A stretch of DNA of 64,000 bases from Hyphomicrobium sp. NDB2Meth4 (GTDB lineage: Bacteria > Pseudomonadota > Alphaproteobacteria > Rhizobiales > Hyphomicrobiaceae). Under the pieces are notes generated by a model. That model did no database searches. It saw only the letters and a program-made list of their open reading frames with translations, and had not been told where the DNA came from. The stretch lies in contig NZ_FPEJ01000005.1 of NCBI RefSeq assembly GCF_900117445.1, positions 124,001 to 188,000 of the forward strand, written 5' to 3'. This document shows positions 30,847-42,090 of the stretch, in pieces; within the stretch, counting starts at the first letter, position 1, and every line of letters begins with the position of its first letter. Made by a program: the position numbers and the translations under genes.

Positions 30847-31062
30847 ACTGACCATAAGGGTGGGTCACAAGCCGCAGAAACAGGTGGCAGACAGCCCAAG
30901 TCTAGGGAAGATCGCAGGCATGCACGGCCTACCCTGCGGGGTGGTCAGTCGCTGCCAGAGTGTCGAGCCGGTCAGCGCAACAACGCGGCAAGGCTCCACG
31001 AAATAAAAAGCGATGAAGATGCGAGGAGCAAGGTTCGATGGACCTTGCTCTTCGCATTTTTG
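30847..31062 (+). ncRNA. Candidate small RNA
   Basis: The stretch ends in a strong forward-strand intrinsic terminator although no forward gene lies upstream, and a weak forward promoter can be drawn just before 30847. No coding frame is credible. I compared it by eye with tmRNA, 4.5S and RNase P signatures and found no match. 6S-type RNA cannot be excluded. The extent is a guess fixed only by the terminator. Confidence 0.3.
31021..31062 (+). terminator. Strong intrinsic terminator, forward strand
   Basis: A 14-bp stem (31021-31034 with 31042-31055, one G-T pair) with a 7-base loop is followed by ATTTTT at 31056-31061. The T tract is on the forward strand only, so it belongs to a forward transcript. 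Confidence 0.75.
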
Positions 31063-31098
31063 CGCCGCGCTTTACGCGAGCCGCTTACGAGATCGAGA

Positions 31099-31350
31099 TC
31101 ACCAGGGAAGGTTCTCTGGCGTGATCAATCGATAGGCAATGATCAAGTAGACCGCGGCAAACACGATCGACGCCACCACCGTGTTGATCAGGAAGATGCG
31201 TAGCATCCGCTGCTTGGCCGGCGCGCTGCCCGGCGTTCCCGGCACGACTTCCCCCGCCTCGTCCTGCGTACGCACGCCGAAGGGCAGCACGGCAAATAGC
31301 GTGATCCACCAGATGAAGATGTAGATGGCAGCGGCCATCACTCCGTCCAT
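31099..31350 (-). CDS. DUF1467 family membrane protein
   Basis: Small two-helix membrane protein, 83 residues. The N-terminal hydrophobic segment (AAAIYIFIWWITLFAVLPFG) is followed by the family loop GVRTQDEAGEVVPGTPGSAP, then a second helix (IFLINTVVASIVFAAVYLII). It is conserved next to mce, rnj and proS in alphaproteobacteria; its function is unknown. An ATG at 31338 is an alternative start. Confidence 0.85.
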   Translation of the reverse strand: MDGVMAAAIYIFIWWITLFAVLPFGVRTQDEAGEVVPGTPGSAPAKQRMLRIFLINTVVASIVFAAVYLIIAYRLITPENLPW

Positions 31351-31389
31351 GGGCCGTCCTCCTGTCTTGGCGCGCTTATCGCTGCGCGC

Positions 31390-31794
31390 TCAAGCCTGCT
31401 CCAGCTCGACCAGCGTGCCGAGGAAATCCTTGGGGTGCAGGAACAGCACCGGCTTTCCGTGCGCCCCGATCTTCGGGTTGCCATCACCCAGCACGCGTGC
31501 GCCCTGAGCTTTCAGCTTATCGCGCGCGGCGATGATGTCGTCGACCTCGTAGCAGACGTGATGAATGCCGCCCTCGGGGCTCTTGTCGAGGAACTTGGCG
31601 ATCGGCGAGCCCTCGCCCAGCGGCTCCAGCAGCTCGATCTTGGTGTTCGGCAGCGTAATGAAGACGACCGTTACGCCGTGCTCGGGCTGCGGCGTCGCCT
31701 CGGTTACTTCCGCGCCCAGCGTGTCGCGGTAAACGGCGGTGGCAGCGGCAAGGTCCTTAACCGCGATGGCAACGTGATTGAGACGTCCGATCAT
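31390..31794 (-). CDS. mce: Methylmalonyl-CoA epimerase
   Basis: Glyoxalase-fold metalloenzyme that interconverts methylmalonyl-CoA epimers in propionyl-CoA use or the ethylmalonyl-CoA pathway. The protein starts MIGRLNHVAIAVKDL with a metal-binding His, and continues with PNTKIELLEPLGEGSPIAKF, GGIHHVCYEVDDI and LFLHPKDFLGTLVELEQA. AAGGA before ATG 31794 decides the start and gives 134 residues. It lies between rnj and the DUF1467 gene. Confidence 0.93.
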   Translation of the reverse strand: MIGRLNHVAIAVKDLAAATAVYRDTLGAEVTEATPQPEHGVTVVFITLPNTKIELLEPLGEGSPIAKFLDKSPEGGIHHVCYEVDDIIAARDKLKAQGARVLGDGNPKIGAHGKPVLFLHPKDFLGTLVELEQA

Positions 31795-31864
31795 GGCATT
31801 TCCTTCTATCGGGGCCGGGGCGCACCTGGACTGGATAACCGGGCGCCGCATCGGCCGAGTGGGT

Positions 31865-33574
31865 TCAACCCTTAGTATCGACCACGTTCACGAGCACCTT
31901 GCAAATGGGCTTCTTGCCCCAAACCTCGTTGACCGCGGCCCGCACCGCCCGTCGCACCGATTCAGCCAGCGCATCGGGGTTTTTGCGGTTGTTCTGCGGG
32001 ATCGAGCGCAAGGTGCCGTCGACCGCATCGAGCACCACGTCCAGCATCTCCTCGCCGTCCGCGGTCTCCTGCGGCACGCCGTCGATCACCGCCAGCGGCT
32101 CGCCCAGCAACGCCCCCTTACGCGAAACAGCCAGGCTGACCACCACCACGCCCACGATTGACAGCTTGCGGCGCTCGCGCACCGGACCGTCGCCCTCAGG
32201 GATTAGCAGTCGCCCGTCGCGGAACAGCCGGCCCACGGGAGCATCGTCGATGATCCCCGGTTTGGGCGCCAAACGCACGATCTCGCCATCTGCCGTCGGG
32301 ATGACGGTCGGCACGCCCATTTCACGCGCCAGTTCCGTCTGCGCTTTGAGGTGCCGCGCCTCACCGTGCATCGGCACGCAGATCTTCGGCTTCATCCAGC
32401 GATACATCTGCCGCAACTCATCGCGCCGCGGATGGCCGGAGACGTGCACGAGCGCCTCGTTGTCGGTCATGATCTCGCAGCCCGCACGCGCCAGGTTGTT
32501 CTGAATGCGCCCCACGGCTTTCTCGTTGCCCGGGATCGTGCGCGAGGAAAAGATGATCAGGTCGCCCTTATCGAGCGAGATTTCGTTGTGCTCTTCCTCG
32601 GCGATGCGCGCCAGCGCCGCGCGCTGCTCGCCCTGGCTGCCGGTGCACAGCAGCACGACGTCCGATCGGTCGATGTAGCTGAACTGGTCCTGGTCGAGAT
32701 AGCGCAAACCCATCGGCAGGTAGCCGGTATCCTTTGCCACCTCGATCACGCGATGCAGCGCCCGCCCAGCCACGACCAGCTGTCGGCCGCATGCCTGCGC
32801 CGCCTCGGCAATGGCTTTGACGCGCGCCACATTCGAGGAGAACGTCGTCACCGCCACGCGCTTCTTCGCCTTGGCGATGATCTCCGCCAGCGACTGGGCA
32901 ACGTCCTTCTCCGATGGCGAGATGCCTTCGCGGAATGCATTCGTGGAATCGATCATCAGGGCGAGCACGCCCTCTTCGCCGAGCTTGGCAAGGCGCGCAG
33001 CATCCGCCGGCACGCCAATCGTCGGCGTCGCGTCGAGCTTCCAGTCACCGGTGTGGAACACAGTGCCGAGCGGCGTGCGAATAGCGAGCGCACTCATCTC
33101 CGGGATCGAATGCGTCAGCGAGAACATCTCGACGCTAAACGGCCCCACGTTGAACTGGGAATCGAGGTCGACCACGTGGATCGGAATCTCGAGGCCATTG
33201 CCATGCTCGGCCAATTTCGCCCGCAACATGCCCGCGGTGAACGGCGTCGCATAGACCGGCGCCTTAAGGCGCGGCCATAGCTCGATCACCGCGCCGATGT
33301 GGTCCTCATGCGCGTGCGTGATGACGATGCCGGTGAGGTCGCCGCGGTTTTCCTCGATGAAGCGCACGTCCGGCAGGATAACGTCGATGCCCGGATCGAA
33401 CTCGCCTTCCGGGAACGTGATGCCGCAATCCACCATCAGCCAGCGCCGCTGATCGGGCGGCCCGAAACCGTACAGGTAGGCGTTCATGCCGATCTCACCG
33501 AGACCGCCGAGCGCCACAAAAACAAATTCGTCGCCGTATGCGTCGCGGCCTTCACGCCGCTTCGGCTCACTCAT
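31865..33574 (-). CDS. rnj: Ribonuclease J
   Basis: Beta-CASP metallo-beta-lactamase nuclease with 5'-3' exo- and endonuclease activity in RNA processing. The metal motif is VITHAHEDHIGAVIELW. Other blocks are FHTGDWKLD, the beta-CASP region (MIDSTNAFREGISPSEKDVA, VAVTTFSSNVARVKAI) and VHVSGHPRRDELRQM. The length is 569 residues, with the C-terminal domain present. It overlaps birA upstream by four bases (ATGA), indicating coupling. Confidence 0.95.
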   Translation of the reverse strand: MSEPKRREGRDAYGDEFVFVALGGLGEIGMNAYLYGFGPPDQRRWLMVDCGITFPEGEFDPGIDVILPDVRFIEENRGDLTGIVITHAHEDHIGAVIELWPRLKAPVYATPFTAGMLRAKLAEHGNGLEIPIHVVDLDSQFNVGPFSVEMFSLTHSIPEMSALAIRTPLGTVFHTGDWKLDATPTIGVPADAARLAKLGEEGVLALMIDSTNAFREGISPSEKDVAQSLAEIIAKAKKRVAVTTFSSNVARVKAIAEAAQACGRQLVVAGRALHRVIEVAKDTGYLPMGLRYLDQDQFSYIDRSDVVLLCTGSQGEQRAALARIAEEEHNEISLDKGDLIIFSSRTIPGNEKAVGRIQNNLARAGCEIMTDNEALVHVSGHPRRDELRQMYRWMKPKICVPMHGEARHLKAQTELAREMGVPTVIPTADGEIVRLAPKPGIIDDAPVGRLFRDGRLLIPEGDGPVRERRKLSIVGVVVVSLAVSRKGALLGEPLAVIDGVPQETADGEEMLDVVLDAVDGTLRSIPQNNRKNPDALAESVRRAVRAAVNEVWGKKPICKVLVNVVDTKG

Positions 33575-34344
33575 GCTTCGCTGTCTTTCTTTGTGAGAGT
33601 GACATCACCGAAGGAAAAAGTGCGCACCAGCCCTTCTCCGTCGCGAATGAGAAGGGCGCCGTGCTCGTCAATTCCGGCAAACGATCCGGAAACGGCACCC
33701 TGCAAAGTATTGATAGTCAGCGCCTCGCCGATCTCGCCGGCCCGCGCCAGCCAAGCCCGGCGCACGCGCTCAAATCCCTCGCCACCGTGCCAGATGGTGA
33801 TCCAGTCCTGCATGGTCTGGGCCAGGAAGCATAATGCATCGCGTGGTGAAAGGTTTAATCCGTGCGCGGCAAGAAATGTCGCGGCCCGCCCCAAGTCGTC
33901 AGGCGCGGAGGCGAGATTGAGCCCGACCCCGACCACCGCCACGATGCCCGCCTGCGGCATCGGCGAGCTCGATTCGACCAGGATCCCGCCGACCTTCGCC
34001 CTATCAATTAGAATATCGTTGGGCCACTTCAACCGCAGCCCCGGCACCCCACCCGCCAGCCGGATCGCGTCGATGGCCGCGACGCCCGCAACCAGCGAAA
34101 GCTCACCCGCCTTCGCCGGCGCGCACGAAAGCGCACTGGCGTAGCTGGCGTAGAGGTTGCCCGGCTTCGACGTCCACTGCCGCCCCGACCGGCCGCGCCC
34201 CGCACTCTGGCGCGCCGCCATCACCCACAGCGGACCATAGTTGCCGGCGAGCACGCAGCGCATGGCTTCGGCATTGGTCGAGTCGACCTCGTCGAGGTCG
34301 ATCAGAGAACAGCCCTCCGGCAAACCAGCCGGTGAAAGCGTCAT
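33571..34344 (-). CDS. birA: Biotin--[acetyl-CoA-carboxylase] ligase
   Basis: Transfers biotin to BCCP. The catalytic domain starts at SLIDLDEVDSTNAEAMR, with the biotinyl-AMP loop in SAGRGRSGRQWTSKPGNLYA and the block LRLKWPNDILIDRAKVGGIL. It is 257 residues and lacks the N-terminal DNA-binding domain of E. coli BirA, so it is a monofunctional ligase. ATGA overlaps join it to nuoN upstream and rnj downstream. Confidence 0.94.
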   Translation of the reverse strand: MTLSPAGLPEGCSLIDLDEVDSTNAEAMRCVLAGNYGPLWVMAARQSAGRGRSGRQWTSKPGNLYASYASALSCAPAKAGELSLVAGVAAIDAIRLAGGVPGLRLKWPNDILIDRAKVGGILVESSSPMPQAGIVAVVGVGLNLASAPDDLGRAATFLAAHGLNLSPRDALCFLAQTMQDWITIWHGGEGFERVRRAWLARAGEIGEALTINTLQGAVSGSFAGIDEHGALLIRDGEGLVRTFSFGDVTLTKKDSEA

Positions 34345-35813
34345 CGGGCGGCAGCGGCAGTTGCAACATGCAGCGAGCGCGCGGCCTCGAGCGCAGCGTC
34401 GACCAGCGGCGACGGAATCACCACGAACAGCAGCACGAAGGCGCCAGCCAGCGTCATCACCACGCCCGTTGAACGCACGACCGGCAGGAAGGTCACCTTC
34501 GATTCATCGAAGAACATCACCTTCACGACGCGCAGATAGTAGTAGGCGCCGACCACGCTCGACAGCACGCCGATGATCGCCAGCGTATAGAGCCCCGACT
34601 TCATCGCCGCGCCGAACACGTACAGCTTGGCGAAGAAGCCCGCGAGCGGCGGAATGCCCGCCATCGAGAAGAAGATCATCGCCAGCACGAACGCCATGCC
34701 GAGGTTCTTGTTGGCGAGCCCGGAAAGCGAGTCGATATCCTCCACCGGACCATCCGCCGTGCGCATCGACAGGATGCAGGCGAAGGCGCCGATCGTCATC
34801 ACGATATAGATTGCGAGGTAGACCAGCAGCGCCTGGGTGCCGGCTTCGCTATTGGTGGCCAGACCGATCAGCGCATAGCCGACATGGCCGATCGACGAAT
34901 AGGCCATCAGCCGCTTGATGTTCTTTTGCCCGATGGCTGCGAACGCGCCCAGCACCATCGATGCGATGGAAAGGAACACGATGATTTGCTGCCATTGCGT
35001 CGCGATGCCGGGGAAGCCCATCAGCAGCGTCCGCACCAGCAGCGAGAACGCCGCGAGCTTCGGCGCCGCCGCGAAGAACGCAGTCACCGGCGTCGGCGCG
35101 CCTTCATAGACGTCCGGCGTCCACATGTGGAACGGCACGGCGCTGATCTTGAACGCAAGGCCGACCATCAGGAACACGAGCCCGACGATCAGGCCGATGT
35201 TCTGCGTCGCCGGCTGCCCTTGGGCCACCGTCGCGATCACCGAGAAGTCGATCGATCCGGTGAAGCCGTAGATCAGCGAGGCGCCGTACAGCAGCATGCC
35301 CGACGACAGCGAGCCCAGCACGAAGTACTTGAGGCCCGCTTCCGACGAGCGAACCTTGCTGCGGTCGATGGCAGCGATCACGTACAGCGCGAGGCTCTGC
35401 AGCTCGAGCCCCAGGAACAGCGCGATCAGGTTGCCGGCCGAAACCATCAGCATCATGCCGACGACGGCGAGCAGCATCAGAACGCAGATCTCCGGCGACA
35501 GAAGCTTCTCACGCGAAAGCGTATCGAGCGACATCACCAGCACGAGCGCAGCCGCGCCCAGGATCAAAAGCTTCGAAAACCGGCTGAACGCATCGCTGAT
35601 GAACGCGCCGTCAAACAGCGCCTCGCGCGCCCCGTCTCCGTTGAGGATCAGCGCGCCGCCGATGATAAGCACCATCACCGTCAGCCAGCCCGAGCCGAAG
35701 TCCTCACCCGGCGTCACGTCCTTGCGGAACACGCCCAGCATCAGGATCGCCATGGCACCGATCGCAATCACGATCTCCGGCAGCATCGGTGCGTAACCAA
35801 CAAACGCTTGCAT
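34341..35813 (-). CDS. nuoN: NADH-quinone oxidoreductase subunit N
   Basis: Antiporter-like membrane subunit of complex I. Many hydrophobic helices are present. Conserved blocks are VFLMVGLAFKISAVPFHMWT with PDVYEGAPTPVTAFFAAAPK and IKRLMAYSSIGHVGYALIG. The length is 490 residues, as expected. It is last in the nuo series, 11 bp after nuoM. Confidence 0.96.
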   Translation of the reverse strand: MQAFVGYAPMLPEIVIAIGAMAILMLGVFRKDVTPGEDFGSGWLTVMVLIIGGALILNGDGAREALFDGAFISDAFSRFSKLLILGAAALVLVMSLDTLSREKLLSPEICVLMLLAVVGMMLMVSAGNLIALFLGLELQSLALYVIAAIDRSKVRSSEAGLKYFVLGSLSSGMLLYGASLIYGFTGSIDFSVIATVAQGQPATQNIGLIVGLVFLMVGLAFKISAVPFHMWTPDVYEGAPTPVTAFFAAAPKLAAFSLLVRTLLMGFPGIATQWQQIIVFLSIASMVLGAFAAIGQKNIKRLMAYSSIGHVGYALIGLATNSEAGTQALLVYLAIYIVMTIGAFACILSMRTADGPVEDIDSLSGLANKNLGMAFVLAMIFFSMAGIPPLAGFFAKLYVFGAAMKSGLYTLAIIGVLSSVVGAYYYLRVVKVMFFDESKVTFLPVVRSTGVVMTLAGAFVLLFVVIPSPLVDAALEAARSLHVATAAAAR

Positions 35814-35824
35814 CGAGCTGTCCT

Positions 35825-37365
35825 CTAATGCTGTGCCGGCTGCGGCGCCGGTTGTGCGGGGATGACGGCCGGCTGGATCTTCGCCGCCGGCGTACCGACA
35901 GCGGCCTCGTACGAGGACACCAGCTTCTTCACCGAGACCGCCGTCACATCGAGGATCGGCGCGGGATAGAAGCCGAATAAGATGGTGAGGGCCACCAGCG
36001 GCGCCAGAATGCCAATCTCACGCGGCGACAGATCCTGGATGGTCTTCAGCGCAGGCTTCACCAGCGCGCCGTAGATTACCCGGCGATAGAGATAGAGTGC
36101 ATAGGCCGCCGACAGGATGATACCGCTCGTGGCGAGGAATGCGACCCAGGTGTTCACCTTGAACGCCGCCATCAGCGTCAGGAACTCGCCGATGAAGCCC
36201 GACGTGCCCGGCAGGCCGACGTTGCCCATGGTCAGCACCATGAAGAACACCGCGTAGATCGGCATCCGCTCCACGAGGCCGCCATACGCCGCGATCTCGC
36301 GCGTGTGCATGCGGTCGTAGATGACACCGACGCACAAAAACAGGCCGGCCGAGATGATGCCGTGCGACAGCATCTGGAAGATCGCGCCTTCGGTGCCCTG
36401 CGTAGAGAAAGTGAAGATGCCGAGCGTCACGAAGCCCATGTGCGCCACTGACGAATAGGCGATCAGCTTCTTGATGTCGGTCTGCGCCAGCGCCACCAGA
36501 GACGTATAGATGATGGCGATCACCGATAGCGCGAACATCATCGGCGCAAAGTAGTCGCTCGCCAGCGGGAACATCGGCACCGAGAAGCGCAGGAAACCAT
36601 AGCCGCCCATCTTCAGCAGCACCGCCGCCAGGATCACCGAGCCGCCCGTCGGCGCTTCGACGTGCGCATCGGGCAACCACGTGTGCACCGGCCACATCGG
36701 CAGCTTCACCGCGAACGAGGCGAAGAACGCCAGCCACAGCCACCACTGCATGTCGTACGGGAACTTGTACGTCAGCAGCGTGGTGATGTCGGTAGTGCCG
36801 GCATGCCAGTACATCGCCAGCACGCCCAGCAGCATCAGCACCGAGCCGAGCAGCGTATAGAGGAAGAACTTGAACGTTGCGTAGATGCGGTTCGCGCCGC
36901 CCCAGATGCCGATGATCAGGAACATCGGGATGAGGCCGCCCTCGAAGAACACGTAGAACAGCACCAGATCCAGCGCGCAGAACACGCCAATCATCAGCGT
37001 TTCCAGCACCAGGAACGCGATCATGTACTCTTTGACGCGATGGTCGATCACCTTCCAGCTCTGCAGGATCACGAGCGGCATCAGGAAGGTGGTCAGTATG
37101 ACGAACAGCATAGAGATGCCGTCGACACCCAGCTTGAACTTCATCACATCGAGCAGCGCCCGCTCCTCGACGAACTGGAAGCCGGCGGTCGTCGGGTCGA
37201 ACTTCACCCAGATGACGATCGAGATCAGGAAGGTGATGACCGTGGTGTAAAGCGCGATCCAGCGCGCATTGCCCTTCGCCTCCGCGTTCAGCACGCCGAT
37301 CAGCAGCGCGCCGACCAGCGGCATGAACATCACGATCGAAAGGATGGGGGCGGAAGCGAGATCCA

Positions 37366-37366
<1 letters not shown>
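35825..37366 (-). CDS. nuoM: NADH-quinone oxidoreductase subunit M
   Basis: Antiporter-like proton-pumping subunit of complex I with about 14 helices. The lysine-bearing helix block is [20 protein letters not shown] followed by [20 protein letters not shown], and [19 protein letters not shown] also matches. The length is 513 residues with a Pro/Ala-rich C-terminal tail. Its start shares one base with the nuoL stop (TGATG). Confidence 0.97.
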
Positions 37367-39309
<1,943 letters not shown>

Positions 39310-39314
39310 GCCCC

Positions 39315-39623
39315 TCAGCCCTTCATCATGTTGATGTCTTCCACCGCGATTGAGCCGCGGTTACGGAAGTAGACGACGACGATGGCAAGGCCGATGGCAG
39401 CCTCCGCCGCGGCGACCGTCAAGTTGAACAGGGCGAACACCTGTCCGACGAGATCGCCGAGATAGTACGAGAACGCCACCAGGTTGATATTCACCGCCAG
39501 CAGCATCAGCTCGATCGACATCAAGATGACGATGACGTTCTTGCGATTGAGGAAGATGCCCAACATGCCCAGCGTGAAAAGGCACGCCGCCACTGTCAGG
39601 TAATGACTAAGACCGATGGTCAT
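39315..39623 (-). CDS. nuoK: NADH-quinone oxidoreductase subunit K
   Basis: Three-helix membrane subunit of complex I. The sequence [20 protein letters not shown] starts at ATG 39623, and the conserved Glu-bearing helices are [20 protein letters not shown] and [20 protein letters not shown]. The length is 102 residues. The longer open frame to 39761 reads an unrelated Arg/Ser-rich extension inside nuoJ. Confidence 0.96.
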   Translation of the reverse strand: MTIGLSHYLTVAACLFTLGMLGIFLNRKNVIVILMSIELMLLAVNINLVAFSYYLGDLVGQVFALFNLTVAAAEAAIGLAIVVVYFRNRGSIAVEDINMMKG

Positions 39624-39645
39624 GCCGCTGCCCCCGCTCCCTGCA

Positions 39646-40287
39646 TCAGCTTCTCCCCTCGGCAGCTGGAATGACCGAGCCGCCCGAAGGCACCTTGACC
39701 ACCTCGACGCCGGTTGCCGGCGTGCGCGCGACCTGCTTGGCGATCGACTGACGCCGGACATTGGCCTTGTGTTGCAGCGTCAGCACGATGGCGCCGACCA
39801 TGGCAACCAGCAGCACCAGCCCGGCAACTTCGAAGAAGAACACGTACTTCGTATAGAGGACGAGCCCCAGCGCCTGCGTGTTCGAGGCTTCCCGGCCCAT
39901 CTGCGCCACGGGCGCACCCGGATTCTGCGCCAGCCCGACACCGAACCCGCGCGAGACGAACAGCGCGATCAGCTCGAACAGAACCACGCCGCCGACGATC
40001 AGCCCCACCGGCGCATTCTTCACGAACCCCGCCCTCAGCTCCGCGAAGTCGACGTCCAGCATCATGACGACGAACAGGAACAGCACCGCCACCGCTCCCA
40101 CGTAGACGATGACCAGCAGCATCGCCAGGAACTCGGCGCCCAGCAGCACGAACAGCCCGGCCGCGTTGAAGAAGGTGAGAATGAGGAACAGCACCGCGTG
40201 CACGGGGTTCTTGGCCATGATCACCATGGCCGCCGAGGCGACGGCAAGTGCCGCGAAGAGATAGAAAAAGCCTGCCGTCAGCGCCAT
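39646..40287 (-). CDS. nuoJ: NADH-quinone oxidoreductase subunit J
   Basis: Five-helix membrane subunit of complex I. The start is ATG 40287 ([11 protein letters not shown]). The helix with the conserved pi-bulge region is [20 protein letters not shown], followed by VVMMLDVDF. The length is 213 residues, with a hydrophilic C-terminal tail. About 205 bp with paired hairpins separates it from nuoI. Confidence 0.96.
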   Translation of the reverse strand: MALTAGFFYLFAALAVASAAMVIMAKNPVHAVLFLILTFFNAAGLFVLLGAEFLAMLLVIVYVGAVAVLFLFVVMMLDVDFAELRAGFVKNAPVGLIVGGVVLFELIALFVSRGFGVGLAQNPGAPVAQMGREASNTQALGLVLYTKYVFFFEVAGLVLLVAMVGAIVLTLQHKANVRRQSIAKQVARTPATGVEVVKVPSGGSVIPAAEGRS

Positions 40288-40451
40288 TGCCTGCGATCCA
40301 CAGCCTTGTGCCAGCCGCCCGCCCGACAAACCGCACCCGCTAAGGCTCGGTCCGGCAAACCGGCGGCACATCCAACCGCGATAGGGTGAGTACCCTATGC
40401 GTCAGTCCAAACCAAGCGCCGAGAGACCTTGCATCCCTTAGCGCGTTCCCT

Positions 40452-40489
40452 GCCCGTCCCCGGGCAAAACAACCTGCCCGTCACCGGGC
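40452..40489. repeat. Two tandem GCCCG-N4-CGGGC hairpins between nuoI and nuoJ
   Basis: GCCCG/CGGGC stems with 4-base loops occur at 40452-40465 and 40476-40489, inside a nearly exact direct repeat. They are the only structured element in the nuoI-nuoJ gap and may stabilise or process the nuo transcript. Confidence 0.65.
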
Positions 40490-40492
40490 AAA

Positions 40493-40987
40493 TCAGCGAT
40501 ACGGCGCGTCCGCAGCCAGATTGCGTGCGATCTCGCGCTCCCACCGGTCGCCGTTATCGAGCAGCTTTTCCTTGTTGTAGTAGAGCTCCTCGCGGGTCTC
40601 GGTGGCGAATTCGAAGTTCGGTCCTTCAACGATGGCGTCGACCGGGCAGGCCTCCTGGCACAGGCCGCAGTAGATGCACTTCACCATGTCGATGTCATAA
40701 CGGGTGGTACGGCGCGTGCCGTCGTTGCGGCGCGGGCCCGCCTCGATGGTGATCGCCTGCGCCGGGCAGATCGCCTCGCACAGCTTGCAGGCGATGCAGC
40801 GCTCTTCGCCGTTGGGATAGCGCCGCAGCGCGTGCTCACCCCGGAACCGCGGCGACAGGGGGCCGCGCTCATACGGGTAGTCGAGCGTCTTCTTCTTCGA
40901 GAAGAAGTACTTCATCGCGAGGCCGAACGCCTGCACGAACTCCCACAGGAAGAGCGACTTGACCGATTGTGCGACGTTGCTTGCCAC
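40493..40987 (-). CDS. nuoI: NADH-quinone oxidoreductase subunit I
   Basis: Peripheral-arm ferredoxin-like subunit carrying two 4Fe-4S clusters (N6a, N6b). The cysteine motifs are [16 protein letters not shown] and [16 protein letters not shown], with [19 protein letters not shown] before them. The length is 164 residues. It lies 20 bases downstream of nuoH. Confidence 0.97.
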   Translation of the reverse strand: MASNVAQSVKSLFLWEFVQAFGLAMKYFFSKKKTLDYPYERGPLSPRFRGEHALRRYPNGEERCIACKLCEAICPAQAITIEAGPRRNDGTRRTTRYDIDMVKCIYCGLCQEACPVDAIVEGPNFEFATETREELYYNKEKLLDNGDRWEREIARNLAADAPYR

Positions 40988-41007
40988 GTCTCGAATTCCT
41001 TCCCGCC

Positions 41008-42075
41008 TCAGGCCACGCGCGTGTACTGCAGGACCGCCGCCACGATCACAACCATCACCAGCGACAACGGCAGAAACACCTTCCAGCCGAGGCGCATCAG
41101 CTGGTCATAGCGGTAGCGAGGCACGATCGCCTTCGCCATCGCGAACAGGAAAAACACGAACACGCACTTGAGCAGGAACCAGATGATGCCTGGAACCATG
41201 TTCAGCGGCACTACATCCACCGGCGGCAGCCAGCCACCGAGGAACAGAATGCTCGCCAGCGCGCACATCGTCACGATCGACACGTATTCGCCGAGCATGA
41301 ACAGCAGATACGGCGTCGAGCCGTATTCCACCATGAAGCCGGCGACCAGCTCCGATTCCGCTTCGACAAGATCGAACGGCGGACGGTTGGTTTCGGCCAG
41401 AGCGGACACGAAGAAGATGACGAACATCGGCAGCAGCGCCAGCCAGTACCAGTCGAGCGCCGATGCGGGCAGTCCCGCGTGCGTGCCGATGCCGGTCTTC
41501 TGCGCGTTGACGATGTCGGTGAGGTTCAGCGAGCCAACGCACAAGATCACGGTGATGATCACGAAGCCGATCGACACCTCGTACGACACCATCTGCGCCG
41601 CCGAACGCAGCGAGCCCATGAACGGGTACTTCGAGTTCGAAGCCCAGCCGCCCATGATGATGCCGTAGACCGCCAGCGACGACAGCGCCAACAAGTAGAG
41701 AATGCCGACATTGAGGTCGGAGATCACCCACTTGCCGAGCGAATCCTCGTTCACCGGGATCACCGCCCAGGAAGCGAGCGCAAAGGTTGCCGTGGCAATC
41801 GGCGCCAGCAGGAACACGCCTTTGTTGGCGCCACCCGGAATCACCGGTTCCTTGAAGCAGAACTTCAGAAGATCGGCGAACGACTGCAAAAGGCCAAAAG
41901 CGCCGACGACGTTGGGTCCGCGCCGCATCTGCACCGCCGCCCACACCTTGCGGTCCATCAGCAGGAGATAGGCCACGATCAGCAGCAGGCCGACAAGCGT
42001 CAGCAGGCTCCAGCCGATCATCATCGCCAGCCAGAGGCCGTAGTCCCACCAAACTTGCCAGGAGCTCTCGGTCAT
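41008..42075 (-). CDS. nuoH: NADH-quinone oxidoreductase subunit H
   Basis: Membrane subunit at the quinone-binding junction of complex I. Conserved blocks are [40 protein letters not shown] and [20 protein letters not shown]. The length is 355 residues with eight predicted helices. It is 15 bases downstream of nuoG. Confidence 0.97.
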   Translation of the reverse strand: MTESSWQVWWDYGLWLAMMIGWSLLTLVGLLLIVAYLLLMDRKVWAAVQMRRGPNVVGAFGLLQSFADLLKFCFKEPVIPGGANKGVFLLAPIATATFALASWAVIPVNEDSLGKWVISDLNVGILYLLALSSLAVYGIIMGGWASNSKYPFMGSLRSAAQMVSYEVSIGFVIITVILCVGSLNLTDIVNAQKTGIGTHAGLPASALDWYWLALLPMFVIFFVSALAETNRPPFDLVEAESELVAGFMVEYGSTPYLLFMLGEYVSIVTMCALASILFLGGWLPPVDVVPLNMVPGIIWFLLKCVFVFFLFAMAKAIVPRYRYDQLMRLGWKVFLPLSLVMVVIVAAVLQYTRVA

Positions 42076-42090
42076 CTTGAATGTCGCTCC

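Noticed and set aside
30474-30899. 141-codon reverse open frame upstream of proS
   Set aside because: The composition is random-like, its start lacks a ribosome site, and it overlaps the proS 5' end.
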